A stretch of 64,000 bases of DNA from Lentilactobacillus raoultii (GCF_900411375.1 NZ_LS423006.1:31048-95047); one strand, 5' to 3'; positions 13,894-23,177 are shown, numbered from the stretch's first letter. Made by a program: numbers and translations. The notes: generated by a model from the letters alone, not told the origin.

Positions 13894-16428
13894 TTAAACA
13901 TTATTCTTTTCAGCTAAATCAAGGGCGTTTTCAACATTTTTAAAAGAAAGTGACGCACCTACCTCTTGAGTAGATGTCCCATCCTTTCGATTGGACTGAA
14001 GTTCTCTAAATGGAAAGACTGCCTCCATAACAGCGTATCGCTGATGCTGCCCTAGTTGGTAGTATTCAGAAAGCTGATCAACATCCAGCACACCCAAGTA
14101 TTTCTTGACTAAAGCATCAATCCAATTAACGCCTGTCGTTTTATTCAAGAAAGCCGATTCAGTAATTCGAATTGGTCGAATACCGGCAAACTGATAACCA
14201 TTATGATCGGTCTTTTTAAATAAAACTTGAACCAAGCCCTGCCAATAACGCGTGTCGATTTGTTGGATAGCCGTTTGAATTAACCCATCTTCATACTTTT
14301 CCCAATTCGACATTGGTTGCTGATAGTCATTAATATAACGCAAATCAGTCCGATGACTTCGGGTATAAAATGAAATAGTTGTAATAGGCAAGATCCGATC
14401 GTTATCAATAAACAAATCAACAGCTTCTGTGGCTTCCCGTTGCTTGTATTCAGCAACTTTTTGATCTGGCGGCAATACCACGATATTTAAATCCGCAAAT
14501 TCTTTTAATTTTTTTGAAAGATAATGTCGATTTCCAGGCAGAAAAATAATATCCGGATTTTCCAAATTAATAATGTTTAAAATATTTCCCAACTGAATCG
14601 GCTCGATGTATTGCTTATCGCTTAATGCCGGTGCCAATGAAATCGCATTTGGATTGGTATTCATAATAATGGTTTGGTAACCGGCTTTTTTAGTTGTGTT
14701 AAGAATTTGAGCCGTATAGTAATCTGCAGCGGCATTCGGCCCAAGTTGATTACCCCCTCGGCCAATCACCAACGCTGTTTTCCCAGAACACGGTTGACTC
14801 TCGTTTTCTAACTCATAACTGCTATAGAAAACGTTGGTTGCTTCAATGAATTCACCAGCGCTTGGCTCGATTTCCTTAAAGGTCACCCTTTGTTTCGCAT
14901 TCCTGTTCATTCGTTCAATCGTTGAGATGTTGACATTCCAAAGTTCAGCCAGCATGCCGTCACCAAAGCCGTACTTATGGCCAACCTCAACGGCAGTCGG
15001 CGAGAGTGGGTTGTTAATAACAAAATCCTGTGCCCTTAACAACTGATTCATTTTATAAAAATAAAAGCGATCAATTTTAGTTAACTCAGAAAGTTCATCA
15101 ATGGAAAATCCTCGACGTAGTGCTTCCATTAAAATAAGAATTCGACTTGCTAAAGGATGAATCAGCTGGTTGATGACATCATCGTCATTCACCTTTGAAA
15201 CGCTGGGTAAAATATCGCGAGGCGAAAACTGCGAACTGTGCATGGCTTTCATAATGGCTTCCTCAACAGTTCTGCCAACACCAATTGTAGAACCAACCGA
15301 TTTCATCAATGTATTGAGATGCTGATCAACATCCGGAATATCTCTGAATGGCCACAATGGGATTCTCACGACAACGTGATCCATCGTTGGTTCCATAAAT
15401 GGTAAATACTTACTGTACTTTTCGGGTAATCTGACCTCTGGCAATGCGTAGCCCATTTCGAGCAGAGTCGAGACATATGATAGAGGATACCCCGTTGATT
15501 TTGCAGCTAAAAGAGAATTTCTTGTGAAAAATGGGCTGACTTTAGTAATAAAATAACTGGAATCAGTTCGACTTTGTGCAAATTGTATATGACAAGTTCC
15601 CGTTATATTAATAGCATCCATAATTCGAAAAGTAGCTGTTCTCAACGTTTGATATTCTTGATTAATTAATGTTTGGGTAGGTGCAAAAATAATTGAATCT
15701 CCAGAGTGAATACCGATTGGATCCATGTCTTCTAAACCGGATATCAATAATTTATTACCATTTTCATCTCGAACAGCCACCATTTCAATTTCTTTATAAC
15801 CAACGATACTTTGTTCAATTGACACCCGTTTAATATAAGTTCGCTTAAAACTAATCTCCAGAGCATCTTCCAGCTCATCCGTATTATTGCAGATAAACCG
15901 ACTGGTATCGTGGCTAGCTGATAGTGGTTTAACGATTACTGGAAAGCCGACATCTCGCACGAAATCCATGGCTTCATCCTCATCAGCGACAATTTTGGAT
16001 GCAATAATCGGTTCATCAGTTTCGAGCAAAAGTTCTCTTAATTTTTGATTATCCAGCACTTTTCTCAGATCAATCGGGCGAATTCCCAATAGTTTAATGT
16101 GGTTATTGGTTAAGACGTCACTTTCTTCTAATTGCCAAGCCACTTGCATGGCATTTAACCCGCCAATTTTAGGCATAATTGCATCAGGTTTTTCTTTTTC
16201 AATGATATTAACAACGTTTTGAAAATTAACTTCTTGAACATAAACGTCAGCTGGTTGGACCTCTTCACTAGCAAAAGAGAACGGATTATTATCGACATAT
16301 ATCACACGTGTACCGGTTTTTTTAATTGCCATCAATCGTTCATAGGCGGCCGCATCCAATTCATTTTCATGACCGATGTTCGTTGGGCCACCGCCGAGCA
16401 AAAGAAGTTTTTTAATAGTCATCGTCAT
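13894..16428 (-). CDS. degenerate carbamoyl-phosphate synthase large-subunit-like protein
   Basis: Clearly descended from CarB but about 844 residues instead of about 1060. Still recognisable: the first Rossmann-like part (LLLGGGPTNIG, residues 9-18), first ATP-grasp domain, oligomerisation region and a second Rossmann-like part (VIGRGGNQLGP, 554-564). In the first ATP-grasp the glycine-rich loop is replaced by SASHDTSRF (170-178), and the metal ligands of the EMN motif are gone (TKVSP, 295-299). The second ATP-grasp is collapsed to about 170 residues, its EVNPR reads GIRPI (749-753), and the C-terminal MGS domain is absent. Frame is intact; ATG 16428 follows AAGAAGGGA and overlaps the carA-like stop by 17 bases. 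Synthase activity is doubtful; a scaffold or regulatory role is inference. Confidence 0.82.
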   Translation of the reverse strand: MTMTIKKLLLLGGGPTNIGHENELDAAAYERLMAIKKTGTRVIYVDNNPFSFASEEVQPADVYVQEVNFQNVVNIIEKEKPDAIMPKIGGLNAMQVAWQLEESDVLTNNHIKLLGIRPIDLRKVLDNQKLRELLLETDEPIIASKIVADEDEAMDFVRDVGFPVIVKPLSASHDTSRFICNNTDELEDALEISFKRTYIKRVSIEQSIVGYKEIEMVAVRDENGNKLLISGLEDMDPIGIHSGDSIIFAPTQTLINQEYQTLRTATFRIMDAINITGTCHIQFAQSRTDSSYFITKVSPFFTRNSLLAAKSTGYPLSYVSTLLEMGYALPEVRLPEKYSKYLPFMEPTMDHVVVRIPLWPFRDIPDVDQHLNTLMKSVGSTIGVGRTVEEAIMKAMHSSQFSPRDILPSVSKVNDDDVINQLIHPLASRILILMEALRRGFSIDELSELTKIDRFYFYKMNQLLRAQDFVINNPLSPTAVEVGHKYGFGDGMLAELWNVNISTIERMNRNAKQRVTFKEIEPSAGEFIEATNVFYSSYELENESQPCSGKTALVIGRGGNQLGPNAAADYYTAQILNTTKKAGYQTIIMNTNPNAISLAPALSDKQYIEPIQLGNILNIINLENPDIIFLPGNRHYLSKKLKEFADLNIVVLPPDQKVAEYKQREATEAVDLFIDNDRILPITTISFYTRSHRTDLRYINDYQQPMSNWEKYEDGLIQTAIQQIDTRYWQGLVQVLFKKTDHNGYQFAGIRPIRITESAFLNKTTGVNWIDALVKKYLGVLDVDQLSEYYQLGQHQRYAVMEAVFPFRELQSNRKDGTSTQEVGASLSFKNVENALDLAEKNNV

Positions 16429-17503
16429 TATAATCCCTTCTTCTTGCCATAAATTCTGTAAAGTCATCAAACAAACCGACACTATCTTTAGGGCCGGGAG
16501 CCCCATCCGGAGAAAATTGAACTGAGAATGCCGGATAATCTCGATGGCGAAGTCCTTGAACCGTTCCATTAACTAAATCAATATGGGTGATAAACATCTT
16601 AGCATGGTCAATTGACTTTGAATCCACAGCGTAACCCTGTTCCTGACCAGAAAAGAAGATTTCATTTGTAATGATTTCACGAATCGGGTGATTGCTGCCA
16701 TGATGTTCAACTCGTAATTGGCTGACTTTAGCCCCATTGGCCATTGCAAATAATTCGTGTCCCAACCCAATTCCCAGTAATGGGACCTGAGTTTGAACTT
16801 CACGAATCATTTGCAAAACAGACTCCGGTAAATTTCCTGGTGCCCCGGGACCGGTAGATAAAACAACGCCATCCGGATCTAAATCCAGAATTGTTTCACT
16901 TGTCGAATTCCACGGGACTACCGTGACATTACAATCCCGCTTGGAAAGTTCTCGAAGAATCCCGCTTTTCAGACCAAAATCAACAACAATCACATTAGCA
17001 CCTTCGTCTGGATTAGGGTACGGCTTAGGAGTGGCTACTTGAGCAACTTGTTGATTGGTTAACACGGTAGCATGCAACTGATCAAAAGCATGTTCATCGG
17101 CAACGTCAACGATACTTGCCATCATATTACCCTTTTGTTGAAGATGCCGTCTAATTTGCCGAGTATCCACATCGTAAATTCCGGGAATCCTATGCCGCTT
17201 TAAATATCGATCCAGGGAAATGCGTTTGAAATGGTCAGTTGCCAAATTTTCGTATTCCCGGACAATGACACCCTTTGCAGACGGCAAAACGGACTCGTAC
17301 GCATTCTGCGCGAGTCCTGTATTGCCGATTGAAGTTTGGGTAAAAACAATAATTTGGTTGTGATAAATTTGATTGGAAATGATTTCCTGATACCCATTCA
17401 TGGTGGAGTTGGCAACCAATTCACCCGTCGTTGTTGCAAGAGACCCAAAAGCCTTACCTGCATAAGCGGAACCATCTTCTAATATCAAATATCTTTGCGT
17501 CAT
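16412..17503 (-). CDS. carbamoyl-phosphate synthase small-subunit-like protein lacking the catalytic triad
   Basis: CarA normally takes ammonia from glutamine and feeds it to CarB. This 363-residue protein keeps the CarA fold: LEDGSAYAGKAFG at the N-terminus, NGYQEI, DVDTRQIRRHL (about 111-121), STGPGAPGN (216-224) and HHGSNHPI. But the glutaminase triad is lost: the nucleophile in GICLGHQ is Gly246 (GIGLGHE, GGG codon), the His and Glu of QxHPE are Ser331 and Asp333. Ser in the oxyanion region NTSMTG is also changed (NSTMNG). Start ATG 17503, 5 bases after AGGAG. It lies 27 bases after pyrR and overlaps the next gene. Glutamine hydrolysis is not expected. Confidence 0.87.
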   Translation of the reverse strand: MTQRYLILEDGSAYAGKAFGSLATTTGELVANSTMNGYQEIISNQIYHNQIIVFTQTSIGNTGLAQNAYESVLPSAKGVIVREYENLATDHFKRISLDRYLKRHRIPGIYDVDTRQIRRHLQQKGNMMASIVDVADEHAFDQLHATVLTNQQVAQVATPKPYPNPDEGANVIVVDFGLKSGILRELSKRDCNVTVVPWNSTSETILDLDPDGVVLSTGPGAPGNLPESVLQMIREVQTQVPLLGIGLGHELFAMANGAKVSQLRVEHHGSNHPIREIITNEIFFSGQEQGYAVDSKSIDHAKMFITHIDLVNGTVQGLRHRDYPAFSVQFSPDGAPGPKDSVGLFDDFTEFMARRRDYNDDDY

Positions 17504-17530
17504 AATGACTCCTTACTACCATGATAAAGA

Positions 17531-18064
17531 TTACTTAATCAATTCGACTGCATCTTTATCATCAATTTCTGAAACATAAACCTTAATTTTTTCTTTTTGA
17601 GAACTTGGAATATTTTTGCCAACAAAATCTGCTCGGATTGGCAATTCACGGTGGCCGCGATCAACTAATACAGCCAAATTAATGCTTTTTGGGCGACCTA
17701 AATCCATTACAGCTGATAAAGCAGCTCTCACAGTTCGACCTGTGTACAAAACATCGTCTACCAGAATGACTCGTTTACCTTCAACGGAAAAATCAATTTT
17801 GTTATTGGACATTTTAACGTCGGTACTAAGTGAATCGTGTTCAATATCGTCACGATAATTCGTAATATCAAGCTCACCAACCGGAATGGTAACGTTTTCC
17901 AGTTGCTGAAGCCGATCAGCAATTCGATTTGCTAAGAAAATTCCTCTGGTTTTAATGCCAATCAAAACCAGATCTTCAACACCTTTGTTTTTTTCGACAA
18001 TTTCATAAGTAATTCGGGTTAATGCCCGTTGCATTGCCATTTTGTCTAAAATTATTTTGCCCAT
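17531..18064 (-). CDS. pyrR: pyrimidine operon regulator / uracil phosphoribosyltransferase
   Basis: RNA-binding protein that attenuates pyrimidine genes when UMP is abundant and also has uracil phosphoribosyltransferase activity. 177 residues from ATG 18064 (AGGAG 8 bases before; a GTG one codon upstream is less likely). The PRPP loop [18 protein letters not shown] is at about residues 93-110, and LVIGIKTRG-like [10 protein letters not shown] at 33-42. It heads the unit with the two carbamoyl-phosphate synthase-like genes, the classic order of a pyr operon start, but no further pyr genes follow. Confidence 0.93.
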   Translation of the reverse strand: MGKIILDKMAMQRALTRITYEIVEKNKGVEDLVLIGIKTRGIFLANRIADRLQQLENVTIPVGELDITNYRDDIEHDSLSTDVKMSNNKIDFSVEGKRVILVDDVLYTGRTVRAALSAVMDLGRPKSINLAVLVDRGHRELPIRADFVGKNIPSSQKEKIKVYVSEIDDKDAVELIK

Positions 18065-18136
18065 CACTAAATCTCCTCATAAATGATTTGGTTGTTGATT
18101 TAATACAGAAAAATCGGAAGATAGCTTATCCACTCC

Positions 18137-18165
18137 AGAATATGGAAGTCATCCGCCATTGTCAA
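18137..18165 (-). promoter_or_regulatory. pyrR promoter
   Basis: A perfect TTGACA (18160-18165), a 17-base spacer and TATTCT (18137-18142) on the minus strand, starting right after the rluD stop. The leader to pyrR is only about 65 bases and shows neither a PyrR-type anti-antiterminator nor an intrinsic terminator. Confidence 0.8.
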
Positions 18166-18169
18166 GATT

Positions 18170-19069
18170 TTATTTGGTATCGGTTCGTAAGGTCCTCAAA
18201 GTTTTCTTGAAGATTTCCGGTAATGGCGCTGAAAAGAGCATTAATTCGTGTGTCCGGGGATGCTCAAAGCCCAATTCCTGGGCATGTAGAAATTGACCAT
18301 GCCCACGAATTGTTTTCTTAGGGCCATATAGGGGATCACCAACCAGCGGATGACCAATGTACTGTAAGTGGACTCGAATCTGGTGAGTTCGCCCTGTTTC
18401 CAATCGGCACTCAATTAATGTATAATTTTGAAACCGTTCCAACACCTTAAAGTGAGTGATGGCCGGTCGACCACCCACAACGACAGCTTGTTTCTTTCGA
18501 TCCTTTGGACAGCGACCGATCGGAGCGTTAATGGTGCCAGCTTCTTCTTTAATTCGACCATGAACCAATGCAATGTATTTTCGCAGATTTTTTTTGGCCT
18601 TTAATTGTTCAGATAGCGCCTGATGGGCAGCATCATTTTTAGCAACCATCAGTAAACCGGAAGTATCTTTATCAATTCGATGAACAATTCCCGGTCGATA
18701 TTCTCCGTTAATTGACGAAAGTGGACTATGGTCTAATAAAGCATTCACCAAGGTGTGGTCTGGATGCCCCACTGACGGATGCACAACCATTCCCTGTGGC
18801 TTATTAACCACAATTACGTCTTGATCTTCATACACAATATCGAGTGGTATTTTTTCAGGGATGATTTCCGTCGGTTGGGGTTTTACCTCCATAATTGTGA
18901 CTATATCGGCCGGCTTGGTCTCATACTTTGGCTTCTTATTTTCACCGTTAACGGTAATATGGCCGTCCTCAATCATCTTTTTTGCCATTGATCGGCTGAT
19001 TTGAGGGTCTAATTGACTGACCACCTTGTCTAGACGGCCCAAAACAGTTGTAATTCTAATTTTTTTCAT
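18170..19069 (-). CDS. rluD: 23S rRNA/RNA pseudouridine synthase, RluD type
   Basis: Isomerises uridine to pseudouridine in RNA, most likely 23S rRNA. 299 residues. An S4 RNA-binding domain occupies about 10-75 (RSMAKKMIEDGHITVNG), and the catalytic domain carries VHRIDKDTSGLLMVAKN (about 130-146) with the active Asp and GRTHQIRVHL near 225-234. Follows lspA by 18 bases, the usual lspA-rluD pair ahead of pyrR in Firmicutes. The specific target is inferred from family. Confidence 0.92.
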   Translation of the reverse strand: MKKIRITTVLGRLDKVVSQLDPQISRSMAKKMIEDGHITVNGENKKPKYETKPADIVTIMEVKPQPTEIIPEKIPLDIVYEDQDVIVVNKPQGMVVHPSVGHPDHTLVNALLDHSPLSSINGEYRPGIVHRIDKDTSGLLMVAKNDAAHQALSEQLKAKKNLRKYIALVHGRIKEEAGTINAPIGRCPKDRKKQAVVVGGRPAITHFKVLERFQNYTLIECRLETGRTHQIRVHLQYIGHPLVGDPLYGPKKTIRGHGQFLHAQELGFEHPRTHELMLFSAPLPEIFKKTLRTLRTDTK

Positions 19070-19087
19070 TGATTTGTTGTCCCCACC

Positions 19088-19528
19088 TTATTTTTCGCGG
19101 ATGATTGCGAAACCAATAATCAAAATTCCAACCGTCAAATAAATATCCGCACAGTTAAAAATCGGGAAATTAATAAAATCAAGTTGAAACATATCTACAA
19201 CGTGATTGCTAAAAATCCGGTCAAGAACATTGCCAACCGTTCCGGCCAATAATAAGCACAAGCCAACTCGATACCAATGATTTGGCCAATAATGAATCAA
19301 AAAATAACTAATTAAAACAGTGGCAACAATTGCAATTAATACAAACACAAATTGGTGCCCTGATAAGATGCTCCACGCAGCACCCGTATTATTAATTCGG
19401 GTTATCGATAAAAAACTCGGAATCAACGTAAATGATTGACCAAGCGTTAATGCATTGACAACCCAATGTTTAACAAATTGATCAAGCCCGATCAGCAATA
19501 AAATGCCGATAATATATACAACTGGCAA
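19088..19528 (-). CDS. lspA: lipoprotein signal peptidase
   Basis: Integral membrane aspartyl protease that removes signal peptides from lipoproteins. 146 residues with four hydrophobic segments. Seen: NNTGAAWSIL (about 50-59) and the two catalytic Asp blocks GNVLDRI (Asp near 102) and FNCADIYLTVG (Asp near 128). The start is TTG 19528, 8 bases after AAAGGAG. It lies 14 bases after fhs and continues into rluD. Confidence 0.95.
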   Translation of the reverse strand: MPVVYIIGILLLIGLDQFVKHWVVNALTLGQSFTLIPSFLSITRINNTGAAWSILSGHQFVFVLIAIVATVLISYFLIHYWPNHWYRVGLCLLLAGTVGNVLDRIFSNHVVDMFQLDFINFPIFNCADIYLTVGILIIGFAIIREK

Positions 19529-19542
19529 CTAAAATTCTCCTT

Positions 19543-21207
19543 TTAAAACAAGCCGGTAATTCGACCGTTCTCATCAATATCCATATTCAAAGCTGCTGGA
19601 TGGCTTGGCAATCCAGGCATCGTTAATATTTTACCAGTAAGTGCGACCACAAAGCCAGCCCCCAATTTGAGCTGAAGATCCGAAACGTGAATGGTAAAGT
19701 TTTCTGGTGCGCCTAATTCTTTAACATTATCAGTAAATGAATATTGTGTCTTAGCCATGCAAACTGGCAAATTTCCGTAGCCAAGTTTTTCGATACGTTT
19801 CAATTGGTTCTTAGCTTTCGTTGACAGTTCAACATTGGCGCCCCCATAAATCTTGGTAACAATAGCGTGCATTTTTTCCATAATAGTCGAATTCTGATGA
19901 TCGTAAAGTTCATGAAACTCATCAGTATTTTCGCTGGCAGCAATTACTTTTTTGGCAAGTTCAATCCCACCTTTGCCGCCTTCTGCCCAACTATTAATCA
20001 TTTCACCGGTAACACCTAATTGAGTCGACACATAATTCGATAAATAACTCAACTCAGATTCTGAATCACTGGCAAACTTGTTAATGGCAACAATTACCGG
20101 TTTCCCGTACTGTTGCATACCCTCGACGTGCCGTTTCAGGTTCACCACACCCTTTTTAAGGGCTGTTAAATCTTCAGTATCCAGGTGATGTTTATCAGCA
20201 CCACCATTTAGTTTAAGCGCCCGGACTGTGGCAACTACTACCACACAATCGGGAACTTTATCCAATCGCGGTGTGACGATATCCATAAATTTTTCCGCCC
20301 CAAGATCTGAACCAAATCCCGCTTCTGTAATTGCATAGTCACCGTATGTTAAGGCTGCCTGAGTGGCCAAAATACTATTACAACCATGGGCAATGTTGGC
20401 AAATGGCCCGCCGTGAATAAAGGCGGGGGTTTGTTCTAAGGTCTGAACCAGATTAGGCTTAATGGCATCTTTCAACAACAATGTCAACGCGCCCTCAACG
20501 TGAAGGTCTGAAACATAAACGGGTTTTCGATCGTAAGTATAGCCAATTAAAATTTTACTAATCCGTTTTTTAAGATCTTGAAGACTGGTTGAAAGACAAA
20601 GAATCGCCATCAATTCACTGGCAACTGTAATGTCAAAGCCGTCTTGACGGGGTACACCGGAAGTTCGGCCGCCTAAGCCAACGACAACTTGCCGTAGTTC
20701 TCGGTCATTGACATCCAAAACTCGCTTCCATGTAATTTGGCGGGGATCAATGTTTAATTGATTACCATGCTGAATATGGTTATCAATAAGTGCTGAAAGG
20801 GTGTTGTGCGCCTCGGTCAATGCGTCAAAATCCCCGGTAAAGTGAAGGTTAATGTCCTCCATCGGGACTACTTGAGCATAGCCGCCCCCCGTCGCGCCAC
20901 CCTTCATTCCCATGACAGGTCCAAGTGAAGGTTCCCTTAATGCAAGTGCAACTTTTTTATGTAGTGCTGTTAAAGCATCACCTAAGCCAATTGTCACAGT
21001 CGTTTTCCCTTCGCCAGCAGCGGTTGGATTAATTGAAGTGACTAAAATTAATTTACCTTTGTTGTGAGCATTCTCTGATTTAAAATTAACTTTGGCTTTA
21101 TATTTACCATATTGTTCGAGATCATCATCGCTGATTCCAAGCCGCTCAGTGATGGTCGTAATTGGTGCCATTTTGGCTTCTTGAGAAATTTCAACATCGC
21201 TTTTCAT
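19543..21207 (-). CDS. fhs: formate-tetrahydrofolate ligase
   Basis: Makes 10-formyl-tetrahydrofolate from formate, THF and ATP, feeding purine and formyl-Met synthesis. 554 residues, normal length. P-loop [16 protein letters not shown] near residues 59-74; [21 protein letters not shown] region (about 93-113); [14 protein letters not shown] near 270-283. GAGGAGG lies 8 bases before ATG 21207. It follows the ebsA-like gene by 48 bases without a visible promoter and heads fhs-lspA-rluD. It adds to the folate-related genes of this window. Confidence 0.96.
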   Translation of the reverse strand: MKSDVEISQEAKMAPITTITERLGISDDDLEQYGKYKAKVNFKSENAHNKGKLILVTSINPTAAGEGKTTVTIGLGDALTALHKKVALALREPSLGPVMGMKGGATGGGYAQVVPMEDINLHFTGDFDALTEAHNTLSALIDNHIQHGNQLNIDPRQITWKRVLDVNDRELRQVVVGLGGRTSGVPRQDGFDITVASELMAILCLSTSLQDLKKRISKILIGYTYDRKPVYVSDLHVEGALTLLLKDAIKPNLVQTLEQTPAFIHGGPFANIAHGCNSILATQAALTYGDYAITEAGFGSDLGAEKFMDIVTPRLDKVPDCVVVVATVRALKLNGGADKHHLDTEDLTALKKGVVNLKRHVEGMQQYGKPVIVAINKFASDSESELSYLSNYVSTQLGVTGEMINSWAEGGKGGIELAKKVIAASENTDEFHELYDHQNSTIMEKMHAIVTKIYGGANVELSTKAKNQLKRIEKLGYGNLPVCMAKTQYSFTDNVKELGAPENFTIHVSDLQLKLGAGFVVALTGKILTMPGLPSHPAALNMDIDENGRITGLF

Positions 21208-21255
21208 TATTTAAAATCCTCCTCAATCGTACGTAACTGACTATTTCAAGTTAAC

Positions 21256-21642
21256 TTATTTTTTTGAAATCAGTTCATTAATTTCGATTACCGAATTTGC
21301 CGGCAAAATAAAACTATAAATTTTAGTGTTGGCGACAAAGCCCAGCTGATACTTTGCAGTGGTGACATGCGTGATCTGGTCAAGTCTAACAACCAACCAG
21401 TGGGGATTAGTAATCCGACTAACAATCAATTGATCATCATAAACTTTAATACTCCGAAAATGAATCTCTGCCCATGTCAAAAAGGCAAACAGCACAAAGA
21501 AAAACAAAGTTATCCACTGAAAATGAGTAATCTCCAACCAGATAATGACACCAATAAAGAAAATAACCAATGTCCAACTCCAGCAAATAATACTGCTCAA
21601 TGGACTAGGTTGGTAAAAAAAATGTCGCTTTTGCGTTATCAT
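21256..21642 (-). CDS. EbsA-like small membrane protein
   Basis: 128 residues from ATG 21642, 8 bases after AAGGAG; an in-frame extension to 21744 runs into the divergent gene and is not used. Two hydrophobic segments lie at about 15-35 (WSWTLVIFFIGVIIWL) and 40-58 (WITLFFFVLFAFLTW), followed by a soluble C-terminal domain of about 65 residues rich in beta strands. The layout and the neighbour RNase HI gene resemble the EbsA family of enterococci and lactobacilli, whose role is poorly defined. Family call is moderate; function unknown. Confidence 0.6.
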   Translation of the reverse strand: MITQKRHFFYQPSPLSSIICWSWTLVIFFIGVIIWLEITHFQWITLFFFVLFAFLTWAEIHFRSIKVYDDQLIVSRITNPHWLVVRLDQITHVTTAKYQLGFVANTKIYSFILPANSVIEINELISKK

Positions 21643-21682
21643 TAAAAAGGCTCCTTCATCAAATAGAAAGTGGTGCGTAAGC

Positions 21683-22072
21683 ATGATTAAATTGTACACG
21701 GATGCGGCCGTTAACCAGCGAACTGGCCAAGCAGCAATTGGCATCTTAATAATTCAAAATGGTCATCAAACACAAATTAAGCAACGAATTCCATCCATGA
21801 ACAATCATCGGGCGGAATTTACTGCGGCAATCATTGGTTTTCAAACTTTAATTAATTTAAAAGTTGCGACGACAGAATTTGTTTTTTACTACACTGACAG
21901 CCAAATCGTGATTGACAGTATCAATAAAGCTTACGCGAAACACTTTGAAGAATTAACAAACCAGCTATTGTCCCTTCAATCACATTTTACAACGGTTATT
22001 AACACCTGGATTCCGGATGCCCAAAATCACGGTGCTCACAATTTGGCCAATCAGGCACTTCACGCTAAATGA
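21683..22072 (+). CDS. ribonuclease HI family protein
   Basis: RNase H fold protein that should cut RNA in RNA-DNA hybrids. 129 residues, single domain. Active-site carboxylates: Asp7 (YTDAAV), Glu in HRAEFTAA (about 45) and Asp in YTDSQIV (about 71). The fourth position, usually Asp in the last helix, is His (GAHNLANQAL), as in some members of this reverse-transcriptase-like group. AAAGTGGTG precedes the ATG. It diverges from the ebsA-like gene with only 40 bases between, and its end overlaps the convergent oxidase by 8 bases. Confidence 0.85.
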   Translation: MIKLYTDAAVNQRTGQAAIGILIIQNGHQTQIKQRIPSMNNHRAEFTAAIIGFQTLINLKVATTEFVFYYTDSQIVIDSINKAYAKHFEELTNQLLSLQSHFTTVINTWIPDAQNHGAHNLANQALHAK

Positions 22073-23177
22073 TGTAGTGACTAACCGGTTTGGTATAAGT
22101 ATCCCAATTTTCAAACCGTTGCTCAGCAATTGCCTTGGCTAGCAAATAGCCGATAATGGGCCCAGTGGTTAACCCTGAAGACCCCAGTCCACCACCCAGC
22201 AAAATATTTGGATGATCAGGTAGATGCCCAAAAAACGGAGCAAAATCTTCAGTATAACCACGAGTACCTACCCGCACCCGCTTAATCTGATTTTCTTTCA
22301 AACGATGATCAAAAAGTTGGGCATTTTTTAAAAGCATTAGCCGAGCTTCATTGGTAGGGCTCAGATCAAATCCACCTTCATTTTCGTGAGTTGCGCCTAC
22401 TACTAATTTATGTTGATCAAATGGGATGATGTCAGAACGACTTTCTGGCATTAAAACTGGTAACTGGCGACCATAATGCCAGCTGTTAACGGCTAAATCA
22501 ATCAACTGCCCCTTTTGTGGTCGAATTTTTACCAAATAATCAAGTGGTCTCAGCGTATCTTTCATCCAAGCTCCTGTTGCTACAATGACAACATCGAATT
22601 GTTCCAAGCCATTGGCAGTTCTGATTTGACCGCTGTTATCAAAAAAAACTCGTTGATGATTAACAATCACCCGCCGTCGTTTTGCCTGCTTCAGCAATGT
22701 TTGAATCAGTTGACGGCCATCGACCTTGGCGCCCCCTGTCACAAAGACTCCGGCTGGCGGGTTTGTTAAGAATGGCAGGCGTTGCCCCACTTCACTGGCA
22801 GACAAAAGTTGAACACTTTTCATCGCAGGTGTTCGTTCAAGCTTAATCGTTGCTTCTTGGAAAAGCTGTTTTAGATCATCAGGGTTTCGGCGCGTTACAA
22901 TCGTTCCGGTTTGTTGATACACTCGCTGATTTAACTGTGCATCCATCACTAATTTGGGATAAAAAGCCGCTCCTAATTTAGCTAATGCATACCAACGCTT
23001 ATTGCGCCTTTTTGACAACCAAGGAGAAATAATTCCAGAAGCCGCCTTTGTTGCCTGGCCCAGATCATCATCAAATAATTTAATGGTCAGTGACTGCGAT
23101 CGATCCAGATAGCTTAAGTAAAACGCCGCCGTTGCACCAATGATGCCACCACCAATCACTGCAACCCGTTTCCGCAT
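22065..23177 (-). CDS. FAD-dependent amino acid oxidase/dehydrogenase family protein
   Basis: D-amino acid oxidase-like fold (DadA/glycine oxidase group). 370 residues. The FAD-binding GGGIIGATAAFYLS lies at about 9-22, a second flavin segment VIVATGAW near 198-205, and GGGLGSSGLTTGP near 332-344 closes the FAD site. It may oxidise a small amine or amino acid; the exact substrate cannot be read from the sequence. ATG 23177 follows GGGGAG. Monocistronic, convergent with the RNase HI gene. Confidence 0.85.
   Translation of the reverse strand: MRKRVAVIGGGIIGATAAFYLSYLDRSQSLTIKLFDDDLGQATKAASGIISPWLSKRRNKRWYALAKLGAAFYPKLVMDAQLNQRVYQQTGTIVTRRNPDDLKQLFQEATIKLERTPAMKSVQLLSASEVGQRLPFLTNPPAGVFVTGGAKVDGRQLIQTLLKQAKRRRVIVNHQRVFFDNSGQIRTANGLEQFDVVIVATGAWMKDTLRPLDYLVKIRPQKGQLIDLAVNSWHYGRQLPVLMPESRSDIIPFDQHKLVVGATHENEGGFDLSPTNEARLMLLKNAQLFDHRLKENQIKRVRVGTRGYTEDFAPFFGHLPDHPNILLGGGLGSSGLTTGPIIGYLLAKAIAEQRFENWDTYTKPVSHYII

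Noticed and set aside
16429..16569. 47-codon extension of the CarB-like frame
   Set aside because: It is antisense-free overlap within the carA-like gene in another frame; the start at 16428 has a good ribosome site and gives the normal CarB N-terminus.
13894..17503. Sequencing frameshift as the cause of the odd carAB pair
   Set aside because: Homology to both proteins continues in a single frame through each gene, including beyond the altered catalytic residues, and the missing parts are deletions rather than frame changes.
21643..21744. Longer form of the EbsA-like protein
   Set aside because: It would run into the divergent RNase HI gene, and AAGGAG precedes the ATG at 21642.
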